A stretch of DNA of 64,000 bases from assembly GCA_016125375.1 (NCBI GenBank), contig WGLU01000003.1, forward strand, positions 244,194 to 308,193, read 5' to 3'. The number at the start of each line of letters is the position of its first letter. The first letter of the stretch is position 1. The position numbers and the translations under genes were made by a program. Below, in pieces: positions 8,694 through 16,907 of the stretch. The DNA comes from Pseudomonadota bacterium. Lineage in GTDB: Bacteria > Pseudomonadota > Alphaproteobacteria > UBA1280 > RI-95. A model generated the notes under the pieces. The model was not told the DNA's origin. It did no database searches and saw nothing but the letters and a program-made list of their open reading frames with translations.

Positions 8694-9938
8694 TCAGCGC
8701 GTAAATGCGGCAACCAGCTCGGTGTGTGCAGACCAGAGGAACTGATCCACGGGCGTGACAGAAGACAGGGTATAGCCGCCATCAACCAGAATACGCCCAT
8801 CCCGCGCAAAGCTGGCAGGGTTGCAGGAGACATACACAATCCGTTCAACGGTGCTGGCGGCCAATTGCTGCACTTGTGCCTGTGCGCCTGCCCGGGGCGG
8901 GTCCAGGACAACGGCACCGTAGGTTGATAATTCATCTGGCATAAGGGGCATCTCGAACAGGTCGCGCTCTTCAGTACTTAAAGGCAAGCCGTGAGCCGCC
9001 GCCTTTTGGGCGTCCAGAGCATCTGCAATACTCTCTACAGCGTGTACAACGCGCCCTTCGGCGGCAAGCGGTAACGAAAAGGTGCCTAGCCCGCTGAACA
9101 AGTCTGCAATTCTACCGGATATGCCTGAAAGTCCTGCGGCAACAAGTGCTTGCAAGGCATGGGTTGAAGGTTGGCTGGCTTGCAGGAAAGCACCAACGGG
9201 CAGGGCGACAGGGCGTCCGCCAATTGTGACAACGGGGGCATGGCGTACAGCCACAGGGTCGGTAAATGTATTGTTACGCACGACCAGCCGGGCGAGGTTA
9301 AGCCCGTGAGCGATATCCGCCAGTGCCTCGCGTGCGGTGAGGTCGAGTTGCCAATCACCATCCAGCAAGGCGTCTACGCCAGTTTCTGTTAGGGTCAGTT
9401 GAAGGTCAACCGTGGCGCCGTGAGGTAAGATCGGGCGCAGCGCTTTGCGCAACGGCGTAAACAGGGCGGTAAGGTCCGGATGTGCGACGGCGCAGCCGGC
9501 AATATCGATAATGTGGTGGGAGCGGAAAGCCTGAAAGCCCATGACCAGCGCGCCGCCGGTTTGACGCAAGGCCAGACGCACCCGCTGGCGGCTGGCTGGC
9601 TGTGTCGTCACCACGTCAGCTACCGGAACATGCAGGCCGCGTTGCGCCAGCGTGGTTGCAAGCTGTTCTTTTTTAAAGGCGATATAGGCACCGGGCGTGA
9701 GGTGTTGCAGGGCGCAGCCACCGCAGGTGCCAAAGTAGGGGCAGGGGGGCGTTTGCCGGTCGGGACCGGGGATGAGAACCTGCTTGAGTTTAATCTCGGT
9801 CCCGCGTTTGCCACGTTTGAGGGTGATGTCTGCCTCGTCCCCCGGTGCGGTGTAGGGAATGTGGATGGTTTTGCCGTCCAGCGTTGCCAGTCCGTGGCCG
9901 AGGTGGCCAAGACCTGTGATGGTAACTTTGATACCCAA
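8694..9938 (-). CDS. TrmA/RlmD-like RNA (uracil-5-)-methyltransferase
   Basis: 414 aa. An N-terminal TRAM-like domain (ITGLGHLGHGLATLDGK, RGKRGTEIKLKQVL) precedes an iron-sulfur cysteine set (CPYFGTCGGCALQH). The SAM domain contains VGAFLQASQ and DLFSGLGTFSLPLA, and the catalytic region is IVYVSCNPASFARD. By family it methylates a uridine in rRNA or tRNA; RlmD/RlmC versus TrmA cannot be separated here. The start is taken as TTG 9938, two bases after the VirB11-like gene stop, with only a weak ribosome site, so translational coupling is likely. Confidence 0.85.
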   Translation of the reverse strand: MGIKVTITGLGHLGHGLATLDGKTIHIPYTAPGDEADITLKRGKRGTEIKLKQVLIPGPDRQTPPCPYFGTCGGCALQHLTPGAYIAFKKEQLATTLAQRGLHVPVADVVTTQPASRQRVRLALRQTGGALVMGFQAFRSHHIIDIAGCAVAHPDLTALFTPLRKALRPILPHGATVDLQLTLTETGVDALLDGDWQLDLTAREALADIAHGLNLARLVVRNNTFTDPVAVRHAPVVTIGGRPVALPVGAFLQASQPSTHALQALVAAGLSGISGRIADLFSGLGTFSLPLAAEGRVVHAVESIADALDAQKAAAHGLPLSTEERDLFEMPLMPDELSTYGAVVLDPPRAGAQAQVQQLAASTVERIVYVSCNPASFARDGRILVDGGYTLSSVTPVDQFLWSAHTELVAAFTR

Positions 9939-9940
9939 GG

Positions 9941-10981
9941 TTAGATGACCAGCGCGTCCATACTGTCGTCGCTTTTGGGCAGCTCGATGAAGTAGCCCTT
10001 CACTTTTGCGGCATGCCGGTTGAGCTGCACAACGCCGTAAATATCGTTCACAAGCTGGCGGCGCAGGGTGGCGATGGTGCTTTCCGCCGCGTCCCCGTTC
10101 AGCAGTACGCGGTTGATGACCGCATCGATGGCCAGTTTGGGGGTGTTGGCGTGGATGGTTGCCATGGATCCTTCGTGACCGGTGTTAATGGCGGAGCAGA
10201 AGGTAAAGGCGTTTTCTTTACGAATCTCGCCGAGGATGATGCGGTCAGGGCGCAAACGCAGACAGGCGTTCAGCAGGTCTGTAATATCCTGGTTACCAAA
10301 ACCCGTGTCATTGTTGGCGAACAGCAGTTGCGTCCAGTTGCGGTGCGGCACTTTAAGTTCGGGTACGTCTTCCAGTGTGATCAGACGTTCATCGTTGGGA
10401 ATGTAGGGCAGCAGCGCGTTCATAAAACTGGTCTTACCGGAGCTGGTACCGCCGGAAATCAAAATCGTTTTACGCCCTTCAACGGCATCAATTACACGTT
10501 TGATGTCCTCATCCGACAGGCCGTAGTCATGCACGGAAAACTTAACGTCACGCTGCATACGGACGGCCATGCAGAACTTTGAGGGCGTGTTGAAGCCGGA
10601 GATAATTTGCACGCGGTGACCGCCGGGCATCTTACAGGACAGAATCGGGTTGTCCGGTGTATAAATCTGGCCCGAAAGGTTGGCCAGACAGCGTGCCACG
10701 TTCAGCAGTAACTCTTCCGTCAGCAGAGGGTCCTCGAAAAACTTCCAGTCCCCGTTGGGCATTTCGATAACGATTTCTTCCGGCTTATTAATGATAAGCT
10801 CTCGGATATCCGGCATTTCGACGTATTTTTGCAGTGGCGTGAGCGCACGGCGGGAAATGGGGTCAACCTGCTTGAGCAGTTCGGAGAAGGTGATTTTCTC
10901 AATTTCGCCGATGGGACCTGATTCTTCTTCCTCAATCTCCTCTAACGGTGGGGGATTGGGGTTGAATTCGTTTTCAAACAT
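9941..10981 (-). CDS. VirB11-like secretion/pilus ATPase
   Basis: 346 aa hexameric secretion ATPase of the VirB11/CpaF superfamily. An acidic N-terminal tail (EEIEEEESGP) precedes the N-terminal domain. Walker A is SGGTSSGKTSF near residue 174, the Asp box LITLEDVPEL, Walker B RPDRIILGEIR, and the His box NTGHEGSMATIHAN. These fit VirB11 better than CpaF, although DotB-like enzymes also share them. No other VirB/Tad genes lie in the window, so it looks like an orphan. It sits between a CBS-domain gene and an RNA methyltransferase gene in one minus-strand operon. Confidence 0.85.
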   Translation of the reverse strand: MFENEFNPNPPPLEEIEEEESGPIGEIEKITFSELLKQVDPISRRALTPLQKYVEMPDIRELIINKPEEIVIEMPNGDWKFFEDPLLTEELLLNVARCLANLSGQIYTPDNPILSCKMPGGHRVQIISGFNTPSKFCMAVRMQRDVKFSVHDYGLSDEDIKRVIDAVEGRKTILISGGTSSGKTSFMNALLPYIPNDERLITLEDVPELKVPHRNWTQLLFANNDTGFGNQDITDLLNACLRLRPDRIILGEIRKENAFTFCSAINTGHEGSMATIHANTPKLAIDAVINRVLLNGDAAESTIATLRRQLVNDIYGVVQLNRHAAKVKGYFIELPKSDDSMDALVI

Positions 10982-10987
10982 GGGCTG

Positions 10988-11422
10988 TTAGCCTTCTTTT
11001 TTTGCGGGTGTGTGCATACGCTGGTATGCCGACAGTAATTCCAGAATACTCAGAAAACCCATCAAATGGCCAGAAAGGTCTACAACAGGCAGGTGGCGGA
11101 TTTTGTGGTCAGCCATCAGGCGCAGCGCATCTTCTACTGTTTCTTCGGGCGTACAGACGAACAAATCCAGTGTCATGTACGCATCAATGGGATCGAACAG
11201 AGCGTCCGTGCCGTTATCGGCAATTGCGCCAACTACATCGTGCTCGGAAATCAGGCCCGAGAGGTTCCCGTCCTCATCCACCACCAACAGGGAGGTTGCG
11301 TGTTTCTTCTTGATAACGGAGATAACTTCAGAAACGGTTGAACGTTCTGACACCACATGTACCTCGCGCTCCTGATCCAGAAGGTCTTTCAGACGAAGGT
11401 TGTTTTTTGCTGCGTTTGTCAT
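10988..11422 (-). CDS. Tandem CBS-domain protein
   Basis: 144 aa consisting almost entirely of a CBS pair: first CBS STVSEVISVIKKKHATSLLVVDEDGNLSGLISEHDVV, second CBS ETVEDALRLMADHKIRHLPVVDLSGHLMGFLSI. Such Bateman modules bind adenine nucleotides or SAM and regulate partners. It overlaps the upstream gene by four bases and is six bases from the VirB11-like gene, suggesting coordinated use. The ligand is unknown. Confidence 0.88.
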   Translation of the reverse strand: MTNAAKNNLRLKDLLDQEREVHVVSERSTVSEVISVIKKKHATSLLVVDEDGNLSGLISEHDVVGAIADNGTDALFDPIDAYMTLDLFVCTPEETVEDALRLMADHKIRHLPVVDLSGHLMGFLSILELLSAYQRMHTPAKKEG

Positions 11423-11769
11423 GTCGTTGACGCCATTACCCGGTTAATCTGTTCCGACACTTGCACGTTTTGTGCCTGCGACAGGTCAAGGATCGTCGTA
11501 AAGGGCACAGTATTCATTTTTTGCCGTGTGCGTTGTTCTACATAATGTACCAGCTCTTTTACAAGCTCATTCTTGAATGCTTTTACCAGACTATCGTTTT
11601 GTGCTTCCAGTGTCACGGTCCAGCCGAGGGGGTTTTGTGTGTGCGCCACGGCGTCTATGAACACGCGCACGGGGCAGCGGAACGAGTGTTTGAACTCGAT
11701 ACGCTTAATAGAACCGTCCCCCGTTTTTTCAGGGCGGAATTTGTTAGAGAAAGTAACGCGTAAGGTCAT
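11419..11769 (-). CDS. Hypothetical protein, 116 aa, first gene of VirB11/CBS operon
   Basis: Soluble protein without signal or membrane span, not recognised. It has a beta-rich first half (SIKRIEFKHSFRCPVRVFID) and an amphipathic helix (VKAFKNELVKELVHYVEQ) in the second half. The four-base overlap with the CBS gene shows translational coupling. The roughly 250-base divergent region upstream separates it from the exported repeat protein. Confidence 0.7.
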   Translation of the reverse strand: MTLRVTFSNKFRPEKTGDGSIKRIEFKHSFRCPVRVFIDAVAHTQNPLGWTVTLEAQNDSLVKAFKNELVKELVHYVEQRTRQKMNTVPFTTILDLSQAQNVQVSEQINRVMASTT

Positions 11770-12017
11770 CAGGTGAGAGCTTTATAGTTTATTTGTTCCG
11801 CTTAGCTTACACATAGTTTCAGTTGCGTTAAACGTCAATTGAGAGGCATGCCGTTATTTCGTTATTTCGTCGTATGTTAGGCCGAAATGGTGCGGGTTGC
11901 GTGAATCATTTGTAATTATTAATTGTAATATGTATAGTTCCATTTTATGGTTGTAATAAACTATGGAATGATTTGAACATTGGGGATTTTGTTCCGAGTA
12001 ACCGCAGGGAGTCATCA

Positions 12018-13484
12018 TTGAAGCAGCGTATTGTAAACATCCTTATCCTTATCACCCTCACACTTCTTGCTCCAAATATTCTCAGCGCTCAGAACAAGTT
12101 TTTCAGTACGCCGGATAGAGGCGGACTTGACGGCGCCAAATCCCAGGCCATCCTCCAGATGTTGATGAACGAGAACGCTATCCGGCGTGACGAGACAGCC
12201 GCCAACGCGGCAAGTATTACACAGGACCGTGCCGCCGCCGAGGTGAGCATTACAGCATTGAAAAATGCGACTGACGCAAGCCTTACAGTCATAGGTGATT
12301 GCGGAACACAGGGAATGATTTTCGGGCCGGGGCACACGCTGGTTGACGGCAATGATTGCATACCCTCCCTTCAGGTTAACAATGATGGGCGGGTTTCCTT
12401 TCAGGCAGGCATAACTTTTGGCGCCTATGAGGTATGCAACCCCGCAACCGCGGGCACGATGCGTTACAACGCATCGGCCAAGCGTATGGAGTTCTGCAAT
12501 GGCGACGTATGGGGCATGCTTGGTGGTAATACCGGCTGTTCAATTAACTTCCCCACAATTTCCGATGCCGATCTCGATACCTTCTATAACACAACGGATG
12601 CTGTCTATAGTGGCAGTGACGCGACGGCCTCGGTAGCAGGTGCAACGGCTGCAACGGTCCGCCGCAATGGTGCGAATACCGGTATGTCGTCCGGTGTGGC
12701 TATCAGTCAGGGGAACAGCGTCGGTATCCGTGGCCGTTCTGCATCGCTCTTTAACCAGACAGCAACCTTTACACTGGATATCGGTGCCTACACCGCCTGT
12801 TGGCAAATCACGACCAGGCAGCAGGATGTGACGCCCAATGCGTTTAATTTTTCCAACCTGTCGGCTCAGGAGCTCGATACGCTGGTTTCTTCAAACGGTG
12901 TGACTATCAGTGGGTTCGAAGGGCCTTTGAATGTGTCGGTTGGCGGGCAGGGCAGCCCTGAGCTGAAGGTTGATAGCGGCCCCTGGACCTCCTCTGCTCA
13001 GATAGAGCCGGGGCAAAGTGTGCAGCTGCGGATGACAACGGCGAATGCATTTGCAACGTCGTACGTTGCATCAGTGTCAATCGGTACGTATACGACCAGT
13101 TGGACGGTAACCACCAAACAAGACATGCTGTACGGAGGCGCACACAGCCCTGATGATTGTACCCTTGCCTTCGGGGTGGTGGACAATACAACGGGTGTAA
13201 GTGTTTGCCGATTTAACCGCGGGGGAGCCAACACAGCCTGTCCAACAGGCTGGACGCATTATCAGAACTGGTCCGAGACCGCCAACCAGAACTCGGGCGG
13301 TGTTGCCTGCGGTACTTCCAATGTGGGTCTTGCGCCAAATACATCCAATTGCAACACAGGCGGCCATGCCTGGGGGAACATCGCGCAGGAAACGTGCACA
13401 TTCAACTACTGTACCTGCCATGGTTGCGGTTGTTGCAACAACCGAACGGCATATGCGCAGGTCATGATATCGCTGTGTTACTAG
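12018..13484 (+). CDS. Exported repeat protein with Cys-rich C-terminus
   Basis: 488 aa. The TTG at 12018 is chosen because AGGGAG (12006-12011) lies 6 bases upstream and the result begins with a clean signal peptide (KQRIVNILILITLTLLAP, cleavage near ILSAQ). A segment TMRYNASAKRMEFCNGDVWG resembles the 'RYN...EYCNG' module common in alphaproteobacterial surface proteins. Two ~95-residue domains follow, each with an xLDT motif (DLDTFYNT, ELDTLVSS) and ending in a [DS]IG.Y..CW/SW.[IV]TT[RK]Q strand. The C-terminus is Cys-rich (NYCTCHGCGCC) and ends in Tyr. Likely a surface or appendage component; function unknown. Confidence 0.75.
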   Translation: MKQRIVNILILITLTLLAPNILSAQNKFFSTPDRGGLDGAKSQAILQMLMNENAIRRDETAANAASITQDRAAAEVSITALKNATDASLTVIGDCGTQGMIFGPGHTLVDGNDCIPSLQVNNDGRVSFQAGITFGAYEVCNPATAGTMRYNASAKRMEFCNGDVWGMLGGNTGCSINFPTISDADLDTFYNTTDAVYSGSDATASVAGATAATVRRNGANTGMSSGVAISQGNSVGIRGRSASLFNQTATFTLDIGAYTACWQITTRQQDVTPNAFNFSNLSAQELDTLVSSNGVTISGFEGPLNVSVGGQGSPELKVDSGPWTSSAQIEPGQSVQLRMTTANAFATSYVASVSIGTYTTSWTVTTKQDMLYGGAHSPDDCTLAFGVVDNTTGVSVCRFNRGGANTACPTGWTHYQNWSETANQNSGGVACGTSNVGLAPNTSNCNTGGHAWGNIAQETCTFNYCTCHGCGCCNNRTAYAQVMISLCY

Positions 13485-13519
13485 GGGATTCCGGCATCAA
13501 TCGGGAAGCTGGGGGAAAG

Positions 13520-13594
13520 TGGTGCTCGTGGGCAGGATTGAACTGCCGACCTCTTCATTACCAATGAAGTGCTCTACCACTGAGCTACACGAGC
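13520..13594 (-). tRNA. tRNA-Thr (GGT)
   Basis: Minus-strand cloverleaf: acceptor GCTCGTG / CACGAGC, discriminator A, encoded CCA at 13520-13522, D-arm TAGCTCAGTGGTAGAGC, anticodon stem CTTCA / TGAAG with loop TTGGTAA (GGT), and T-arm with GTTCAATCC. 75 bases including CCA. Confidence 0.95.
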
Positions 13595-13655
13595 ATACCA
13601 ATCAGGCGTGCGGATTACCTTTTAGACAAAATTGCACAGGGCGTCAACTGCTCAT

Positions 13656-14315
13656 TCATGCAATTTTGGGCGGGCTGCCGATATCAAGGATGGGGCCCAG
13701 TGTCCCGAACTTTGTTTTTCCCATACGTGTCAGTGGGTTGATGACTTTTTCGTTGATATGAAAAATATCGCCGTCCACGTGTTCAACGGCTTTTCCATCC
13801 ACAAACAGGTGTGTCACTTCCAGCACAATAAGTCCCACAGGAAGCGTCCCCAGTTCCACCACTTCTTTCAGCTTGCAACCATAGGCAACGGGTGCATCTG
13901 AAACCCTTGGTAAAGGGAATCCCTCGAACGGTGTTGTTTTGATGTGGTAGGTATCCACCTCGCTCGCCCCTGTCGGCAGGGCTGCTGCGCTGTTATTGAC
14001 GGCTGCTGCATTTGCGGCAGAAGGAATGTGCACAACGGCTTTGCCGGTGCGGACGATGTTGGCCCATGAATCCTTGGGGACAGAGGGGCTTTTTTTGCCT
14101 GCGGAAAAGACAATCGTCGGGGGGGCTATGTCTACCAGCGCGGTAAAGGAATAGGGGGCAAGGTTGTGGCTGCCATCCTCGTTCTCGGTCAATACCCAGG
14201 CAATTGGACGCGGTACAAAAGTTTGTACCATCAGTTCGTATACAGCGCCCGCATTGGCGCACCCTTCCAGAACGGCAGTGTAACCTTGGTCGTTGCGGGT
14301 GTAGGTAAGGGCCAT
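13656..14315 (-). CDS. Flavin reductase-like (FMN-binding split barrel) protein
   Basis: 219 aa. Matches the flavoredoxin/DIM6-NTAB group: FVPRPIAWVLTENEDGSHNLAPYSFTALVDIAPP holds the FMN-contact region, with further features ARKKSPSVPKDSWANIVRTG-like and GCKLKEVVELG near residue 145. It probably binds FMN and reduces flavin or a related substrate with NAD(P)H. Monocistronic, lying between tRNA-Thr and cysK. Confidence 0.85.
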   Translation of the reverse strand: MALTYTRNDQGYTAVLEGCANAGAVYELMVQTFVPRPIAWVLTENEDGSHNLAPYSFTALVDIAPPTIVFSAGKKSPSVPKDSWANIVRTGKAVVHIPSAANAAAVNNSAAALPTGASEVDTYHIKTTPFEGFPLPRVSDAPVAYGCKLKEVVELGTLPVGLIVLEVTHLFVDGKAVEHVDGDIFHINEKVINPLTRMGKTKFGTLGPILDIGSPPKIA

Positions 14316-14486
14316 AATAACCTTTTTCTATCAATGGGTTCTTGCCGTATCGGCAAGCTCACCCTAGCAGATTGCCAAGGGCCAGTACAAGGGCGTTGTG
14401 CGGGTGCGTTCTCACCCCTTGCGCAGGGGGGCTTGCTGCTCTAGGCTTTTGCCGTCTTCAATCTGTACTTTGCAAGGATGCCTGCC

Positions 14487-15425
14487 ATGTCCAAACTCTC
14501 TACATCCATTCTTGATGCGATTGGCAATACGCCGCTTTTGGAGCTGGAGCCTGGTGTTCTGGCCAAGTGCGAGTTTATGAACCCGTCAGGCTCCATCAAG
14601 GCCCGCATCGCCAAGTACATGATCGAACGTGCCGAGCGCGAAGGCCGTCTGAAACCCGGCGATACAATAGTCGAGGCGACAAGCGGTAACACGGGCAATG
14701 CCATGTCCATGGTCGCTGCGGCCAAAGGGTACAAGATGATTGTGATGATGCCGGATGGCTTCTCCAAGGAACGTGCCGCCATCTCCCGCGCATTTGGCGC
14801 CGAAGTACGTCTGGTCGGCCACTTTCAGGTGAACGAGGCACTGGACGCTGCCCGTAAGCTGGGTGAAGAGCCCGGATATTACTGCCCCGGCCAGTTTGAT
14901 AACGAGTGGAACGTGCAGGAAAACACCGAATGGCTGGCAGAGGAAATCCTGTCCCAGTTGCCTAAAGGCATGAAAATTGATGCCATTGTGCAGGGTGTGG
15001 GTACCGGCGGTACTCTGGTGGGTGTGGCTGAGGGTCTGCGGGCCAAGCATAATCCGAACCTGAAGGTATACGCCATGGAGCCTTCCGAATCCAAAACCCT
15101 TGCATGTTGCGAGATTGGCGACCACGAGATTGAGGGCATTGCCGATGGTTTTGTGCCCAATATCTACGACCGTCACCGTGGCGTGGTGGATGGTATTGTT
15201 GCGGTGGATAGCAAGGTCGCAATTAAAGAAATGAAAGATATGGCACGCACCAAGGGCTTGTTTGTCGGCCCGAGCAGCGGTGCAAACTACTGGGCGGCGC
15301 GCGAACTTAAAAAGCGCGAAGGCTTTGAAACTGTGTTAACATTTTTGTGTGACGAGGGTGAAAAGTACATCATGCAACACTTCATCCCCGAGCTGGAAGG
15401 CACAAAAAAAACAAGCGCGGCCTAG
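14487..15425 (+). CDS. cysK: Cysteine synthase (PLP-dependent)
   Basis: 312 aa fold-type II PLP enzyme that makes cysteine from O-acetylserine and sulfide. The PLP lysine lies in NPSGSIKARIA, the substrate loop is EATSGNTGNAM, the phosphate loop is QGVGTGGTLVG, and the C-terminal VGPSSGANYWAA contributes the pyridine-binding serine. The usual NPGGSVKDR reads NPSGSIKAR here, a mild deviation that also occurs in cystathionine beta-synthase-type members, so a related specificity is possible. Start ATG 14487 has AAGGAT 7 bases upstream; the ATG nine bases earlier overlaps that site. Confidence 0.88.
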   Translation: MSKLSTSILDAIGNTPLLELEPGVLAKCEFMNPSGSIKARIAKYMIERAEREGRLKPGDTIVEATSGNTGNAMSMVAAAKGYKMIVMMPDGFSKERAAISRAFGAEVRLVGHFQVNEALDAARKLGEEPGYYCPGQFDNEWNVQENTEWLAEEILSQLPKGMKIDAIVQGVGTGGTLVGVAEGLRAKHNPNLKVYAMEPSESKTLACCEIGDHEIEGIADGFVPNIYDRHRGVVDGIVAVDSKVAIKEMKDMARTKGLFVGPSSGANYWAARELKKREGFETVLTFLCDEGEKYIMQHFIPELEGTKKTSAA

Positions 15426-15461
15426 GCATAACTGCCGCCGTGCAGCTTGAGGACACACTGC

Positions 15462-16169
15462 ATGTCGGCTGATATTAGTCTGACCGAAGTTTCTGACATT
15501 ATCCTGAACGAGGGGCGGATCTCCCCCGACCATTACAGGTCGCTGGAGGGGCGTATCCTGTTCTGGGGTATTGTTACGGGCATCCCTGTTGTCTGGATGT
15601 ATCAATCGCAAGGACCGTTTGGTTTCTGGATTGCCTTCCCGCTTTGGACGGGGTTCTTTTGCTGCCTTTTCGGATGGTTTACCGCCAAAATCCGCCGCGC
15701 ACGCGACATGGGGTATTCGGGCACCGGTTTTTTGAGCGTTGTAGGCGGCCTTTCGTTACTTGCAACCGCGGCGATGTTTTTCTCCGGCCAGCCATTGGGG
15801 CAGGCGTCTCTCTGGGGATACATGATTTTCCAGCTGGCGGGCGTTGCCTTGCTCTTTACGCCCGGCCAACCTTTTGACAGCCGCTTTGGCGCACGCCCTG
15901 CTATTTATACTGAAACCGAACTGATGCAATTTGTCAGCTGGGGCACGGTAGCTTTTTATGTGGGCATGATAGGATACATTCTGACTGTCCAGATTGGTTT
16001 GGCCGAAGACAAGCTGAGCAAGGCGATTGGTCCGCTGCCCTTTATGGAAGGCTTCAGTGAATATACCAACCAGGATTTTGTGAAGGATTTCATCAGACCT
16101 GAACCCATTGGTGCAGTCGCGCCTGATGAAGCCGCACAACCGATAGAGGAAGAGGATATACAACAATGA
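15462..16169 (+). CDS. DUF805-like integral membrane protein, gene 1 of pair
   Basis: 235 aa with about four to five hydrophobic spans (ILFWGIVTGIPVVWMY, FPLWTGFFCCLFGWF, FLSVVGGLSLLATAAMFF, WGTVAFYVGMIGYIL) and an acidic C-terminal tail. The loop AKIRRARDMGYSGTGFL resembles the RRLHDFGYSG motif of DUF805 in the next gene, so the two are likely divergent relatives. The start at ATG 15462 is supported by GAGGA nearby. Overlaps the next gene by four bases. Function unknown. Confidence 0.7.
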   Translation: MSADISLTEVSDIILNEGRISPDHYRSLEGRILFWGIVTGIPVVWMYQSQGPFGFWIAFPLWTGFFCCLFGWFTAKIRRARDMGYSGTGFLSVVGGLSLLATAAMFFSGQPLGQASLWGYMIFQLAGVALLFTPGQPFDSRFGARPAIYTETELMQFVSWGTVAFYVGMIGYILTVQIGLAEDKLSKAIGPLPFMEGFSEYTNQDFVKDFIRPEPIGAVAPDEAAQPIEEEDIQQ

Positions 16170-16822
16170 CACCGATTCACATCTGGAAGTGGCGTGGGTA
16201 TGCCACTGTAGGCGGGCGTCTAAACGGTGCCGCATACCGGTCATATGCCGGGATCTATTTTACGCAATTCGTTGTGGGTGCGATCGTTCTGGCTGCGTTG
16301 GCTTTTGCAGCAGTGTTGTTGGGAGATGGGTTCCTTAATACCATTGCCATGATAGTGGTGGCTCTGGCCGTTATAACAGGCTGTGTGTACCTGAGCGTTG
16401 CGCAGATTTGTATCCTTGTCCGCCGGTTGCATGACTTTGGATATTCCGGCTGGTGGATTCTGCTCATTTTCCCTTTGCTCTGGATTGCAGACGGCCTCCT
16501 CATGGGGATGCTGGCGCAAAGTCTGCACCTGCCCAAAATGCCGGGCCTGGTATCGGGGCTGTTTGGGTTGTTGCTGTTCTTTATGCCGGGAGATGAAGAA
16601 GAAAACGAATATGGCTCCCCCGTGGCAGCGGGAGATTTTGTCCCTACACCGGCAGCCAATGTGATGGGCTGGGTTGTTGTTGGTCTTTCTGTTCTGAGTT
16701 TGTTGCTGGCACCATGGGCACCTGAAAAAGACAAGAAAGACTGGGAACTCCAGTTCAAAGGCATGATTGAGAAGGGTGCCGGCGAACCAGCAGTACCTGC
16801 GGACGGTGGAACTGACCTGTAG
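16166..16822 (+). CDS. DUF805 membrane protein, gene 2 of pair
   Basis: 218 aa. Contains the DUF805 hallmark VRRLHDFGYSGWWILL between membrane spans and ends its core with GDEEENEYGSP, typical of the family, then has an extra C-terminal span and charged tail. The ATGA overlap with gene 1 indicates a coupled two-gene operon. The family has no established function. A GC-rich hairpin without a U-run (16833-16853) follows before lysS. Confidence 0.85.
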   Translation: MTPIHIWKWRGYATVGGRLNGAAYRSYAGIYFTQFVVGAIVLAALAFAAVLLGDGFLNTIAMIVVALAVITGCVYLSVAQICILVRRLHDFGYSGWWILLIFPLLWIADGLLMGMLAQSLHLPKMPGLVSGLFGLLLFFMPGDEEENEYGSPVAAGDFVPTPAANVMGWVVVGLSVLSLLLAPWAPEKDKKDWELQFKGMIEKGAGEPAVPADGGTDL

Positions 16823-16907
16823 GTGTGGCCCACCCCGCCCTTGAAAGGCGGGGGCGAATGTTCTATAAACACGGGGTATTCAACCGCTAAAAAGCCGGAG
16901 CACCCCC

